Assembly: GCA_040216765.1 (NCBI GenBank)
Contig: JAVJON010000019.1
Span: 124,001-188,000, forward strand
Source of the DNA: Marinibaculum sp040216765
GTDB lineage: Bacteria > Pseudomonadota > Alphaproteobacteria > Ferrovibrionales > Ferrovibrionaceae
Direction: 5' to 3'
Length of the DNA: 64,000 bases
The notes beneath the pieces are model-generated. The model was not told the origin of the DNA. It made no database searches and worked only from the letters and a program-made list of their open reading frames with translations. The position numbers and the translations under genes are program-made. This document shows positions 9,837-19,305 of the stretch, one piece after another. Within the stretch, counting starts at the first letter, position 1; each line of letters begins with the position of its first letter.

Positions 9837-11315
9837 ATGCGCACAGCGCCGGACCGGGCCGCGACGGCGCCGGACCTGTTGCCCGCCCGGTTCGCCGCGG
9901 CGCTGGCGGCGCTTGGCCTGGAATGTCCCGGCGACCTGCCCGGCGACCTGCCCGGCCCCCTGGTGGTGGCGGTGTCCGGCGGCGGCGACAGCATGGCGCT
10001 GCTGCACCTGATGCGGTCCTGGTGCGGCGACCCGCGGCGCCTCCTGGCGGCAGTGGTCGACCACCGGCTGCGTCCGGGATCGGCGGCGGAGGCGCGGCAG
10101 GTGGCGGCATGGGCCGCCGGGCTCGGCGTGCCGTACAGGATCCTGCGACGCGACGGCCCGCTGGCCGGCGGCGGCCTGCAGGAGGCGGCGCGCGACCTGC
10201 GCTATCGGCTGCTGGCCCGCGGGGCCGCCGAGGCCGGCGCGGCGGCGATCCTGCTTGCCCATACCCGCGACGACCAGATCGAGACCCTGGCCATGCGCAG
10301 CCGTCGCGGCGGCGGCCCGGCGGGTCTGGGGGGCATGGCGCCGGTGACGCGACGCCTCGACCTGCCCGGTGCGCCGCTGCTGCTGCGCCCGCTGCTGGAC
10401 TTCGACGGCCAGACGCTGCGCCAATGGCTGCACCGGCGGGGCCTGGACTGGCTGGAGGATCCCAGCAATCGCGACCGCCGGTTCGAGCGCGTGCGGGTGC
10501 GGCAGGACCTGCAGGCCGGCGGCGCAGCCCGATGGGCGGCAGGGTGCCGCGACCTGGCCGAGGGCGCCGCGGCCGCGCGCCGGCTGGCGGCGGACCGCGA
10601 CAGGCAGGCGGCCGGCCTGCTGGCGATCGCCTATGCACCCTGCCCGCATGGCGCCGACCGCCTGTCGACGGCGGCGCTGGCGGCGGCCGGCGCGGTGCTG
10701 GCCTGTCACACCCTTCGGGGCCTGTTGCGCAGCCTGGGACGGGCCGCATACCCGCCGCGCCGGGCCGCGGTGCAGCGGCTCTGGCAGGAGCTGCGGCGCG
10801 GCACGGCCGGCGCCACCCTGGCGGGCAGCCGGTTCGTGCCGTTGCCCGGGGGCGATTATCTCGTGCTGCGGGATCGCCGCAGCGCGCTGCCCGTCCTGCC
10901 GCTGGCACCCGGGCCGGAGCGGCCCTGGGGCCACCGGTTCCGCCTGCATGTCGGCGGTGCCGTGCCGCCGGGGCTGGACCTGCGGGAACTGGGGGCATAC
11001 GGGCTGCGCCGGCTGGAACGGCTGCTGGCGGGGCCCGGGGACCTGGCGGGCATTCCCGGCCCGGCCCGGCCCGGCCTGCCGGCGCTGTTCGCCGGGCCGC
11101 GCCTGGTGGCGCTGCCGACCCTGGGGCGGTTCGCCCCGCATCTTGCGGGCCTGGCCGGCCGGGTTGCGGTCTCCCGCCAGGCGCTCCAGCCCTTCGCGGA
11201 ACGGCGCTGGGAGCGCCTGCCCGGGCGGGCGGCCATGGCACCGCCGGGGGGCGCCGTGGCGCAAGACGCCGCGGCTCCGCTTGTTCGACGGTGTGCGGCA
11301 ACCTATCTAGAATGA
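9837..11315 (+). CDS. tilS: tRNA(Ile)-lysidine synthetase TilS
   Basis: TilS attaches lysine to C34 of the CAU-anticodon tRNA-Ile, switching its identity from Met to Ile; it is essential. The N-terminal N-type ATP-PPase domain shows the PP-loop SGGGDSMAL (residues 47-55), then VDHRLRPGSAAEA, LLAHTRDDQIET and LDWLEDPSNRDRRFERVRVR, all TilS hallmarks. The C-terminal half is Arg/Ala/Gly-rich and poorly conserved, as in other GC-rich bacteria. It lies between cpoB and ftsH, the usual alphaproteobacterial order. Confidence 0.93.
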   Translation: MRTAPDRAATAPDLLPARFAAALAALGLECPGDLPGDLPGPLVVAVSGGGDSMALLHLMRSWCGDPRRLLAAVVDHRLRPGSAAEARQVAAWAAGLGVPYRILRRDGPLAGGGLQEAARDLRYRLLARGAAEAGAAAILLAHTRDDQIETLAMRSRRGGGPAGLGGMAPVTRRLDLPGAPLLLRPLLDFDGQTLRQWLHRRGLDWLEDPSNRDRRFERVRVRQDLQAGGAARWAAGCRDLAEGAAAARRLAADRDRQAAGLLAIAYAPCPHGADRLSTAALAAAGAVLACHTLRGLLRSLGRAAYPPRRAAVQRLWQELRRGTAGATLAGSRFVPLPGGDYLVLRDRRSALPVLPLAPGPERPWGHRFRLHVGGAVPPGLDLRELGAYGLRRLERLLAGPGDLAGIPGPARPGLPALFAGPRLVALPTLGRFAPHLAGLAGRVAVSRQALQPFAERRWERLPGRAAMAPPGGAVAQDAAAPLVRRCAATYLE

Positions 11316-11537
11316 TGCCAGCATATGCAGGGTCCGGCCGTCACGCGGTTCCGGGGCCGGCGGCAGTGGCAGGACAGCAGTAGCAGGACAGGGCAGCAGG
11401 GCAGGGTGCGGCGGGACACAGCCGCTTGGCATCGACCCCGTGGCCGACGCAGAATGGGGCATCCCCGGGGGCGGCGGCGAAGCATGGCCGGGGCTCGCAG
11501 TCGACCGGGGCCGGATGCCGGAATAGGGATCAGTTCA

Positions 11538-13484
11538 TTGGGAAATCTGGGCAAGAACCTTGCGCTCTGGGTGATCATCGGATTGCTCGTCGTCGCTCTG
11601 TTCAACCTCTTCAGCAACACCTCGTCGCGCACGGCGGGCAAGGACGTGCCCTATTCCACCTTCGTATCCAGTGTGGAATCGGGGCAGGTGAAGGATGTCA
11701 CGATCAGTGGCGAGAACATCTCCGGCATCTATACCAACGGCGATACCTTCACGACCTATGCGCCGAACGATCCGGGGCTGGTGGAGCGGCTGACCAGCAA
11801 GGGCGTCACCGTGCGGGCGAAACCGCAGGAAGAGGCCAGCCCGCTGCTCAACATCTTCATTTCCTGGTTCCCGATCCTGCTGCTGATCGCGGTGTGGATC
11901 TTCTTCATGCGCCAGATGCAGGGCGGCGGCGGCAAGGCCATGGGCTTCGGCAAGTCCAAGGCGCGGCTGCTGACCGAGCGGCAGGGCCGCGTCACCTTCG
12001 AGGACGTGGCAGGTGTCGAGGAGGCCAAGCAGGAGCTGGTCGAGGTGGTGGAGTTCCTGCGCGACCCGCAGAAATTCCAGCGCCTGGGCGGCAAGATCCC
12101 GAAAGGCTGCCTGCTGGTCGGCCCGCCCGGCACCGGCAAGACCCTGCTGGCCCGTGCCATCGCCGGCGAGGCCAATGTGCCGTTCTTCACGATCTCCGGC
12201 TCGGATTTCGTGGAGATGTTCGTCGGCGTCGGCGCCAGCCGTGTCCGCGACATGTTCGAGCAGGGCAAGAAGAATGCGCCCTGCATCATCTTCATCGACG
12301 AGATCGACGCGGTCGGCCGCCATCGCGGTGCCGGCCTGGGTGGCGGCAATGACGAGCGCGAGCAGACCCTGAACCAGCTGCTGGTTGAGATGGACGGGTT
12401 CGAGGCGAACGAGGGCGTGATCCTGATCGCCGCAACGAACCGGCCCGACGTGCTGGACCCGGCCCTGCTGCGCCCCGGCCGCTTCGACCGCCAGGTCGTG
12501 GTGCCGAACCCCGACGTGAAGGGCCGCGAGCACATCATCAAGGTGCATATGCGCAAGGTGCCGACCGCGCCGGACGTCGATCCGAAGGTGCTGGCGCGCG
12601 GCACGCCGGGCTTCTCCGGCGCGGACCTGGCGAACCTGGTCAACGAGGCGGCGCTGCTGGCCGCGCGCAACAACAAGCGCGTGGTCACCATGGCGGACTT
12701 CGAATCCGCCAAGGACAAGGTGCTGATGGGGGCCGAACGCCGCTCCATGGTGATGTCGGAGGAGGAGCGCGAGCGCACCGCCTACCACGAATCCGGCCAT
12801 GCCATCGTCGGGCTCTATTCGCCCAAGCACGACCCGCTGCACAAGGTCACCATCATTCCGCGCGGCCGCGCCCTCGGCGTGACCATGTCGCTGCCGGAAC
12901 GGGACCAGTACGGCCATACCCGCCTGCAGCTGGAGAGCCGGATCGCCATGGCCTATGGCGGCCGGGTCGCCGAGGAGCTGATCTTCGGTGCCGACGAGGT
13001 TTCCAACGGCGCCGCCCAGGACATCTCCATGGCCACGTCGATGGCACGGAAGATGGTCACCGAATGGGGCATGTCCGACAAGCTCGGCCCGCTGAAGTAC
13101 AGCGACAACGAGGAAGAGGTGTTCCTCGGCCATGCGGTGACCCAGCGCAAGAACGTGTCGGATGCCACGGCGCATGTCATCGACGAGGAGATCCGCCGCA
13201 TCGTCACGGAGGGCGAGCGCAAGGCCCGCAACATCCTGGACGAGCATCTGGACGGCCTGCACACCGTCGCCAAGGCGCTGCTGGAGTTCGAGACGCTCTC
13301 CGGCGAGGAGGTGAAGGCATTGCTGCGCGGCGAGAAGATCTATCGGCCCGAGGAGCCGATCGACATCAACACCGACGCGCAGAGCAAGGGCCAGCGCTCC
13401 GCCGTCCCGCCGACCCGCGGGCGGCGCAACGATCCGCCCCAGGGCGCCGGCGGCCCGACGCCGGAGCCTCAGCCGGGAACCTGA
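11538..13484 (+). CDS. ftsH: ATP-dependent zinc metalloprotease FtsH
   Basis: FtsH is a membrane-anchored AAA+ protease degrading misfolded membrane proteins and regulators such as LpxC. The 648-residue product has two N-terminal membrane helices (about 8-24 and 103-124) around a periplasmic domain, Walker A GPPGTGKT (195-202), Walker B FIDEID (254-257), the second region of homology (PALLRPGRFDRQVV), and the zinc motif HESGH (417-421). The start is TTG with an aggga Shine-Dalgarno. The frame is open 213 bases further upstream, but that part is Arg/Gly-rich and unlike FtsH, and the TTG start gives the usual MGNLGKNLALW N-terminus. Confidence 0.96.
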   Translation: MGNLGKNLALWVIIGLLVVALFNLFSNTSSRTAGKDVPYSTFVSSVESGQVKDVTISGENISGIYTNGDTFTTYAPNDPGLVERLTSKGVTVRAKPQEEASPLLNIFISWFPILLLIAVWIFFMRQMQGGGGKAMGFGKSKARLLTERQGRVTFEDVAGVEEAKQELVEVVEFLRDPQKFQRLGGKIPKGCLLVGPPGTGKTLLARAIAGEANVPFFTISGSDFVEMFVGVGASRVRDMFEQGKKNAPCIIFIDEIDAVGRHRGAGLGGGNDEREQTLNQLLVEMDGFEANEGVILIAATNRPDVLDPALLRPGRFDRQVVVPNPDVKGREHIIKVHMRKVPTAPDVDPKVLARGTPGFSGADLANLVNEAALLAARNNKRVVTMADFESAKDKVLMGAERRSMVMSEEERERTAYHESGHAIVGLYSPKHDPLHKVTIIPRGRALGVTMSLPERDQYGHTRLQLESRIAMAYGGRVAEELIFGADEVSNGAAQDISMATSMARKMVTEWGMSDKLGPLKYSDNEEEVFLGHAVTQRKNVSDATAHVIDEEIRRIVTEGERKARNILDEHLDGLHTVAKALLEFETLSGEEVKALLRGEKIYRPEEPIDINTDAQSKGQRSAVPPTRGRRNDPPQGAGGPTPEPQPGT

Positions 13485-13512
13485 CAGCGGGGCAGGCGCG
13501 GCGGGCCGCCCC

Positions 13513-14433
13513 GTGAGTTCCGGGCTGCCCGTCGCCGGGCCCGCCATCCCCGGCCCCGGGTCTCTGGCGCGGTTTCGCACGGGCGCGGCACCGGTGCTGA
13601 TGGGGATCCTCAACGTCACGCCCGACAGCTTTTCCGACGGCGGCCGCCATGCCGATACCGCCACCGCCATCGCACATGGCCGGCGGCTTGCTGCCGAGGG
13701 CGCGGAGATCGTCGACGTGGGCGGGGAATCCACCCGGCCCGGCGCCGCCGCGATAACGCTGCAGGAGGAACTCGCCAGGGTCGTGCCGGTGATCCGCGCC
13801 CTGGCCGACGAGGGCATCGCCACCTCCGTCGACAGCCGGCACGCCGCGGTGATGGCGGCCGGAGCGGATGCCGGCGCCGTCATGCTCAACGATGTGAGCG
13901 GGCTGGCCCACGATCCGGCCGCGATGCAGGTTGCCGCCGGCTTTGACGGCCCGGTGGTGGTGATGCATATGCGCGGCACGCCGGCGCAGATGGCCCGGCT
14001 GACGGACTATCCCGAAGGTGTCGTCGCTGCGGTCCGCGCCTGGGCCGTGGAGCGGATCGCGGCCTGCGAGGCCGCCGGCATCGCCGCGGAGCGGCTGGTG
14101 CTGGATCCGGGCATCGGGTTCGCGAAGACCTGGCAGCAGAGCCTGCAGCTGCTTGCGGCGCTGCCGGACCTGGCGCGGCTGGGACGGCCCCTGCTGGTCG
14201 GGGCATCGCGCAAGTCGTTCATCGGGCATGCGGCCGGGGGCGTCGCCTCGCCGGACGACCGTCTGCCCGGTTCGCTTGCCGCCGCGCTCTGGGCCGCCGC
14301 CGCCGGTGCGGATATCCTGCGGGTCCATGATGTGGCCGCGACCCGCCAGGCGCTGGCGGTGTGGCGCGCGATCGCCGATGCGCCGCGGCCGCCGGCCGGA
14401 TCCGCGGGCGCCGGCACGACCAGGGGGGAATGA
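13513..14433 (+). CDS. folP: Dihydropteroate synthase FolP
   Basis: FolP condenses 6-hydroxymethyl-dihydropterin pyrophosphate with p-aminobenzoate in folate synthesis and is the sulfonamide target. The 306-residue TIM barrel contains LMGILNVTPDSFSDGG, EIVDVGGESTRPGA, SVDSRHAAVMAAGA, LNDVSGL, VVVMHMRGTP, LVLDPGIGFAKT, VGASRKSFIG and HDVAATRQAL, covering every conserved loop. A GTG start is used 29 bases after ftsH. The stop overlaps a glmM in-frame ATG (ATGA), and the ftsH-folP-glmM order is widely conserved. Confidence 0.96.
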   Translation: MSSGLPVAGPAIPGPGSLARFRTGAAPVLMGILNVTPDSFSDGGRHADTATAIAHGRRLAAEGAEIVDVGGESTRPGAAAITLQEELARVVPVIRALADEGIATSVDSRHAAVMAAGADAGAVMLNDVSGLAHDPAAMQVAAGFDGPVVVMHMRGTPAQMARLTDYPEGVVAAVRAWAVERIAACEAAGIAAERLVLDPGIGFAKTWQQSLQLLAALPDLARLGRPLLVGASRKSFIGHAAGGVASPDDRLPGSLAAALWAAAAGADILRVHDVAATRQALAVWRAIADAPRPPAGSAGAGTTRGE

Positions 14434-14438
14434 GCCAG

Positions 14439-15782
14439 ATGGCGGGCAAATTGTTCGGGACCGACGGCGTCCGCGGCATGGCCAATGCGGAGCCGATGAC
14501 CCCGCATACCGCCCTGCGGCTGGGCATGGCGGCCGGGCGGCATTTCCGCCGCGGCGACTATCGCCACCGGGTGTTGATCGGCAAGGACACGCGACTTTCC
14601 GGCTACATGATCGAGCCGGCGCTGACCGCGGGTTTCGTCGCGGTCGGTCTGGACGCGATCCTGCTGGGGCCGATGCCGACGCCGGCCGTGGCGATGCTGA
14701 CCCGGTCGATGCGCGCCGACCTGGGCGTGATGATCTCCGCCTCGCACAATCCCTTTCATGACAACGGCATCAAGCTGTTCGGGCCGGACGGCTACAAGCT
14801 GTCCGATGCGGTGGAGGCGCAGATCGCCGCCGATATCGACACGGTGCTGGACCTGCAGGACATGCCGACGGGCGCGGCGCTCGGCCGCGCCCAGCGGCTG
14901 GAGGATGCCCGCGGCCGCTATATCGAATTCGCCAAGCAGACCGTGCCGCGCGGCTTCCGCCTGGACGGCCTGCGCATCGTGCTGGACTGCGCCAACGGCG
15001 CCGCCTACCGCGTGGCGCCCACCGTGCTGTTCGAACTGGGTGCGGAGGTCATCACCCTGGGTGTCGAGCCGAACGGCCTGAACATCAACGAGGCCTGTGG
15101 ATCCACCCATCCGGAGCGGATGCAGGCGGCCGTGGTCGCCGAAGGCGCGGACCTTGGCATTGCGCTGGATGGCGATGCCGACCGGCTGGTGCTGGCGGAC
15201 GAACAGGGGCGGCTGGTCGATGGCGACCAGCTGCTCGCCGCGATCACCCGGGTGTGGCACGACATGGACCGGCTGACCGGCCCGGTGGTCGCCACGGTGA
15301 TGTCGAACCTGGGCCTGGAGCGATACGTAAAGGGCCTCGGCCTGGAGTTCCACCGCACCGGCGTTGGCGACCGCTACGTCCTGGAGCGGATGCGGGAAAC
15401 CGGCGCCAACCTGGGTGGCGAGCAGTCCGGGCATATCATCCTGACCGACTATGCCACCACCGGCGACGGGCTGATCGCGGCGCTGCAGGTGCTGGCGCTG
15501 ATCGCCCAGGCCGGCAGCACGGCCAGCGCGGTCTGCCATCAGTTCGATCCGCTGCCGCAGATCACCCGCAGCGTCCGCCTCAACGGCGGGCGCCCGCTGG
15601 AGCTGGCCTCGGTGAAGGCGGAGATCGCGGCGGCCCGGGACCGGCTGGGCCCCGACGGCCAGCTGCTGATCCGGCCGTCCGGAACCGAGCCGGTGATCCG
15701 CATCATGGCCCAGGGCGAGGATGCCGAAGCGGTGGAGACCGTCGTCGGCGCGCTCGTCGCCACGATCGAGCAGGCGGCCTGA
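14439..15782 (+). CDS. glmM: Phosphoglucosamine mutase GlmM
   Basis: GlmM converts glucosamine-6-phosphate to glucosamine-1-phosphate for UDP-GlcNAc and peptidoglycan synthesis. The product is 447 residues with the phosphohexomutase signature: FGTDGVRG at the N-terminus, phosphorylated Ser102 in ISASHNPFHDNG, metal-binding DGDADR (244-249), the sugar loop GGEQSGHI and the phosphate-binding RPSGTEPVIRIM. Ser102 falls at the same number as in E. coli GlmM. ATG 14439 is preferred to the overlapping ATG 14430 because the gggggg ribosome-binding run then lies 10 bases away instead of one. Confidence 0.97.
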   Translation: MAGKLFGTDGVRGMANAEPMTPHTALRLGMAAGRHFRRGDYRHRVLIGKDTRLSGYMIEPALTAGFVAVGLDAILLGPMPTPAVAMLTRSMRADLGVMISASHNPFHDNGIKLFGPDGYKLSDAVEAQIAADIDTVLDLQDMPTGAALGRAQRLEDARGRYIEFAKQTVPRGFRLDGLRIVLDCANGAAYRVAPTVLFELGAEVITLGVEPNGLNINEACGSTHPERMQAAVVAEGADLGIALDGDADRLVLADEQGRLVDGDQLLAAITRVWHDMDRLTGPVVATVMSNLGLERYVKGLGLEFHRTGVGDRYVLERMRETGANLGGEQSGHIILTDYATTGDGLIAALQVLALIAQAGSTASAVCHQFDPLPQITRSVRLNGGRPLELASVKAEIAAARDRLGPDGQLLIRPSGTEPVIRIMAQGEDAEAVETVVGALVATIEQAA

Positions 15783-15786
15783 CGGG

Positions 15787-16596
15787 ATGAAGGGCCGTGT
15801 CCTGATCGCCGCCGGCTCCGATTCCGGCGGCGGCGCCGGTATCCAGGCGGACATCAAGGCGGTCACCGCCCTGGGCGGCTTCGCCATGACCGCGATCACC
15901 GCGCTGACCGCTCAGAACACCGAAGGCGTGCATGGCATCCACGAGATCGACCCCGCCTTCGTTGCGGAGCAGATGCGCGTGGTCCTGCAGGACCTGGGCG
16001 CCGATGCGGTCAAGACCGGCATGCTGCACCGCCGCGCCGTGGTCGAGGCGGTGCTCGGCGCCCTGGCCGCCCATGCCGCCGATGTGCCGGTCGTCGTCGA
16101 TCCGGTGATGGTGGCCAAGGGCGGCGCGAGCCTGCTGGACGAGGATACGGTCGCGGTGCTGCGTGCGTCGCTCCTGCCGCGCGCGACCCTGCTGACCCCG
16201 AACGTGCCGGAGGCGGAGGCGCTGACCGGCATGCCGGTGCGGGACCGGGACGGCCAGGAGCGTGCGGCGCAACGGCTGCTCGCGATGGGGCCGTCGGCGG
16301 TGCTGGTGAAGGGCGGGCACCTGCCGGGCGCCATGGTGCGGGACTGTCTGGTCAGCGCCGCCGGCACCCATTGGTACGAGGACCGGCGGATCGAGACCCG
16401 CTCCACCCATGGCACCGGCTGCACCCTGGCCTCGGCGATCGCGACCGGGCTGGCGCAGGGACTGGCCCTGCCGGAGGCGGTCGGCCGCGCCCGGGCCTAT
16501 GTGCAGCGGGCGATCGAGACCGCGCCGGGCTTCGGCCGCGGCCACGGGCCGCTGAACCACGGGCATACGATGGTCGGGGCAGCGGTCCCTGCCTGA
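15787..16596 (+). CDS. thiD: Hydroxymethylpyrimidine/phosphomethylpyrimidine kinase ThiD
   Basis: ThiD phosphorylates HMP and HMP-phosphate in thiamine biosynthesis. The 269-residue ribokinase-fold protein begins MKGRVLIAAGSDSGGGAGIQADIK, with the expected substrate-binding Gly-rich motif, followed by ALTAQNT, VDPVMVAKGGASLL, LTPNVPEAEALTG, VLVKGGHLPG and the ATP/anion-hole STHGTGCTLASAIA. It starts four bases after glmM. There is no thiE fusion; the length is normal for stand-alone ThiD. Confidence 0.95.
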   Translation: MKGRVLIAAGSDSGGGAGIQADIKAVTALGGFAMTAITALTAQNTEGVHGIHEIDPAFVAEQMRVVLQDLGADAVKTGMLHRRAVVEAVLGALAAHAADVPVVVDPVMVAKGGASLLDEDTVAVLRASLLPRATLLTPNVPEAEALTGMPVRDRDGQERAAQRLLAMGPSAVLVKGGHLPGAMVRDCLVSAAGTHWYEDRRIETRSTHGTGCTLASAIATGLAQGLALPEAVGRARAYVQRAIETAPGFGRGHGPLNHGHTMVGAAVPA

Positions 16597-17096
16597 CCCG
16601 GCCCGGCGTCACCCGCCCCTGCGGACAGGCGCCTCCCGGAGCGGATCCCTTCGGGCCCGCCCGTCGGGTCGAGCGGCACTGGAGAAAGTGGCTGAACTGC
16701 CATAGCTATGATGTGGAGCAGGCCGCAGCAGCATTCAGGCAGCGGCGAAATCGGCTGTCGCAACCGGAGGGGAGGGCCATGTCCGTGCAGTTCGTCATTC
16801 GCAGCCGCCGTTCCGCCGGTGCCGGCCGATCCGCCATCGCCCTGCCGGCGCTGCGATCCGGTGCGACAGGGACAGGCGCGTGCCTGTCTGGCCGGAAGGC
16901 CACGGTAACTCCGGCACCCTCGTCGCGCGGACGCTGAGGCAGCGTCCGGACCCGGCGGGCTTTCCAGCACCCCATCCAAGCGGCCCCTCGCGGGGCAATG
17001 GCACGTCACCCACACCCGGACTCTGTCGTTCGGCGAGGGGCGCGTTTTCATGCCGCCGGCCACGACGAGCGGCGGCAGTGCATAGGATTCACTGAC
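16597..17096 (+). other. Intergenic region after thiD with tandem hairpins
   Basis: About 500 bases separate thiD from the Rnk-like gene. They hold a possible 52-codon ORF, listed separately, and two short stem-loops: gacaggc/gcctgtc at 16871-16888 and ggacgct/agcgtcc at 16929-16947. A third (gcccctcgcggggc) lies near 16980. None is followed by a T-run. No tRNA or known riboswitch was recognised. Confidence 0.4.
16779..16937 (+). CDS. Possible small hypothetical protein
   Basis: An ATG preceded by a strong purine-rich ribosome-binding stretch (ggaggggagg) opens a 52-codon frame beginning MSVQFVIRSRRSAGAGRSA. The peptide is basic and Ser/Gly/Ala-rich with no recognised domain, and two RNA stem-loops fall within or just after it. 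The Shine-Dalgarno sequence is the only positive evidence, and chance is a serious alternative in such GC-rich DNA. If real it would be a short stand-alone gene downstream of thiD. Confidence 0.2.
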   Translation: MSVQFVIRSRRSAGAGRSAIALPALRSGATGTGACLSGRKATVTPAPSSRGR

Positions 17097-17597
17097 ATGG
17101 CGCACGACACGATCTCCCCCGAACCCGGCGGCGAACCGCCCGTGGTGCTCGACGCACTGCATGTCGACAGGCTCGAAGCGTTGGCCGATGGCGCAAGGCG
17201 ACGGCAGCCGGTCGTCGCCCAACGCCTGATGCACGAGATCATGCGCGCCACCGTCCTGCCGTCGGGCGAGATGCCGGCCGATGTGGTCAATCTCGGGTCC
17301 GAGGTGGCGTTCCGGGACGAGTCCACCGATGCGCTCCACACCGTGGTCCTGGTGATGCCGGAGGAGGCCGATATCGGGCGCCGGCAAGTGTCCGTCCTGA
17401 CGCCGATCGGTGCGGCCCTGATCGGCTTGGCTGCAGGGGCCTCCTTCACCTGGGCAACGCCCGGCGGCGTGGCGCGCAGGCTGACCGTGACCAGCGTTTC
17501 TCCAGGCGGGACAGGCGGAGCGGAACGCGGCCTGTGCCCGGGCGACCCGCCGCGCCAGGGCCTGGACGCGTTCGATCCGGCAGGCTCGCCGAACTGA
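17097..17597 (+). CDS. rnk: Rnk-like nucleoside diphosphate kinase regulator (GreA/GreB C-terminal fold)
   Basis: The 166-residue protein matches the Rnk pattern: a short N-terminal helical region followed by a GreA/GreB C-terminal-like domain with PADVVNLGSEVAFRDE, HTVVLVMPEEAD, QVSVLTPIGAALIGL and FTWATPGGVARRLTV. Rnk proteins bind RNA polymerase near the secondary channel and alter NTP balance. ATG 17097 has an agga ribosome-binding sequence nine bases upstream and starts just ahead of the conserved part. The C-terminus runs about 30 residues beyond the usual end with Gly/Pro-rich sequence. It is probably monocistronic. Confidence 0.8.
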   Translation: MAHDTISPEPGGEPPVVLDALHVDRLEALADGARRRQPVVAQRLMHEIMRATVLPSGEMPADVVNLGSEVAFRDESTDALHTVVLVMPEEADIGRRQVSVLTPIGAALIGLAAGASFTWATPGGVARRLTVTSVSPGGTGGAERGLCPGDPPRQGLDAFDPAGSPN

Positions 17598-17683
17598 TCC
17601 GGGACGGCCGTGTCAACGGGAAAGGGACACTGTCCGCCCGGTCCGGCACGGCCGGCCGGCGGTGTCCCGCGGCGACCGGTGCA

Positions 17684-19210
17684 TCAGATCACCCGCTCCG
17701 CTGCCGGACGGGTGCGGCGTACCAGGTTGGCCAGGCGCTCCACGGCCGCCATCAGCTCCTGCAGGTCGGCCGCGGCACCCAGGCTGAGCCGCACCCCGGC
17801 CCGGCCTTCGTCGGGGGCGAGGCGGAAGGCGTCGAGCCCGGCCAGGCGGATGCCGGCCTCCCGCGCGGCACGCAGAAAGTCCGGTTCGCTCCAGCCGAAC
17901 GGCAGCATCAGCAGGACATGGAGGGCATCGGCGCCGCCGCGGATGTCGAGATCGCCGAGCGCCGCGCGCACCATGCGCTGGCGCATCGCCACGTCGCGGC
18001 GGAGCGCCGGCAGCTCGGCCTCGGCATCCTGGGCAATCCAGCGCTGCGCCAATTCGGCATTCAGCGGCGAGGTGTTGAGTGTCATCGCGCTGACCTTTTC
18101 CGCCAGGCGGACGGCCAGGTGTTGCGGCGTCACCGCCCAGCCGAAGCGCAGGGCCGGTGCCAGGCATTTCGACAGGCTGCCGACATAGATCACCCGCTCG
18201 GGGGCGATCGCCGCCAGCGCCGGCGGGCGCTCCCAGGGCAGTTCGCCATAGACGTCATCCTCGACCACGATCAGATCGTGCCGGGCGGCGCAGGCGGCGA
18301 TCTCGGTGCGGCGGGTGGCATCCATGGTCGCCGTGCTCGGATTCTGCAGGGTCGGCGTGACCACGACGGCACGGGCACCCGTCTGCCGGGCGGCACGATC
18401 CAGGTCGTCCGGGCGCATGCCGCCGGGGTCGAGCGCGACCCCGTGCAGGCGGACCTGGGCGAGGTTCGCGACATGCCGCAAGCCGGCATAGGCCGGGTCC
18501 TCGCAGAGCAGCACCTCGCCCGGCTGCAGCAGGGCCATCACGGCAGCGGCGAGAGCCTGCTGGGTGCCGGCGGTCAGTATGACCCGGTCGTGCGTCGCAG
18601 GGACGCCATGGCGGGCCACCCATCGGGCGATTGCCGCGCGATGGGCGCGGTAGCCGCTGGCGGGGGGATAGCTCAGGAGGTCGGTAAACCGGGCGTCATC
18701 CCCGAAGCCGGCCAGGTGCCGGCCCAGGGACGCGCGCGCAAGTCGGACATTGGGGAGATTGCAGGACAGGTCCAGGATCGGATCGCCCTCCAGCGGTAGG
18801 CGCAGGGCTGACAGGCCGGCGGCAGGCTGCGGTGCGGCCCTGTCCTGCCGGAACCGGTCGATCCGGCCGGGCGCCGTGGCGCCTCCAGGGGCCTCCCGTC
18901 CCACGATGCCGGCCGCACCCAGCTCCGGCCGGTCGGCCCCCGGCGCCAGGGCCGGCAGGCCGGGGCGACCGGACGTCACGAACGTGCCCCGGCCGACCTG
19001 GCCCGCGATCAGCCCCTGCCGTTCGGCCAGCGCATAGGCGCGGCTCACCGTGCCCACGGTGCAACCCAGTCGAAAGGCAAGGTCGCGATGGGTCGGCAGC
19101 CGGGTGCCGTCGGCCAGGCTGCCGTCGGCGATGGCGCCGGCAATGGCATCGGCGATCGCGACATAGCGCGGCCCGCGTGCGCCGGCGAGGTCCGGTATCC
19201 AGATTGTCAT
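17684..19210 (-). CDS. MocR/PdxR-type GntR regulator with aminotransferase-like domain
   Basis: This transcription factor joins a GntR winged helix to a fold-type I PLP-dependent aminotransferase-like domain. The N-terminal domain (residues about 10-80) has GPRYVAIADAIAGAIADGSLADGTRLPTHRDLA and TVGTVSRAYALAERQGL. The C-terminal domain carries the PLP-lysine motif YVGSLSKCLAPALRFGW and VTPTLQNPSTATM. Of possible starts, 19210 (MTIWIPDLAG) is chosen because the GntR domain begins just after it. It is divergent from a DUF1127 gene, so it may control that gene as well as itself; the effector (PLP or an amino compound) is unknown. Confidence 0.9.
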   Translation of the reverse strand: MTIWIPDLAGARGPRYVAIADAIAGAIADGSLADGTRLPTHRDLAFRLGCTVGTVSRAYALAERQGLIAGQVGRGTFVTSGRPGLPALAPGADRPELGAAGIVGREAPGGATAPGRIDRFRQDRAAPQPAAGLSALRLPLEGDPILDLSCNLPNVRLARASLGRHLAGFGDDARFTDLLSYPPASGYRAHRAAIARWVARHGVPATHDRVILTAGTQQALAAAVMALLQPGEVLLCEDPAYAGLRHVANLAQVRLHGVALDPGGMRPDDLDRAARQTGARAVVVTPTLQNPSTATMDATRRTEIAACAARHDLIVVEDDVYGELPWERPPALAAIAPERVIYVGSLSKCLAPALRFGWAVTPQHLAVRLAEKVSAMTLNTSPLNAELAQRWIAQDAEAELPALRRDVAMRQRMVRAALGDLDIRGGADALHVLLMLPFGWSEPDFLRAAREAGIRLAGLDAFRLAPDEGRAGVRLSLGAAADLQELMAAVERLANLVRRTRPAAERVI

Positions 19211-19305
19211 GGTGTCAATATTCCAATTGACCCTGCATTGTGTCAATGCAATTGATGCCGCGTCCAACAACCCGCCGGGATTGTCATATTTCAAAGGAGA
19301 CAATC
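19211..19305. promoter_or_regulatory. Divergent promoter with direct repeats between the MocR-type gene and the DUF1127 gene
   Basis: An AT-rich island contains two direct TGTCAAT...CAATTGA units, at about 19212-19231 and 19241-19258, the kind of repeated site MocR regulators bind. On the minus strand TTGACA and GAATAT are separated by 17 bases and end only about ten bases before the regulator ATG, implying a very short leader. On the plus strand the DUF1127 gene has a good aaaggag ribosome-binding site. Confidence 0.5.

Noticed and set aside
11535..13979. An 814-codon minus-strand frame opposite ftsH
   Set aside because: ftsH motifs are unambiguous on the plus strand; the minus frame has no recognisable protein and arises from codon bias.
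18750..19230. Plus-strand ORFs opposite the MocR-type regulator
   Set aside because: They are shadows of the regulator, with Arg/Pro-rich peptides and no ribosome-binding sites.
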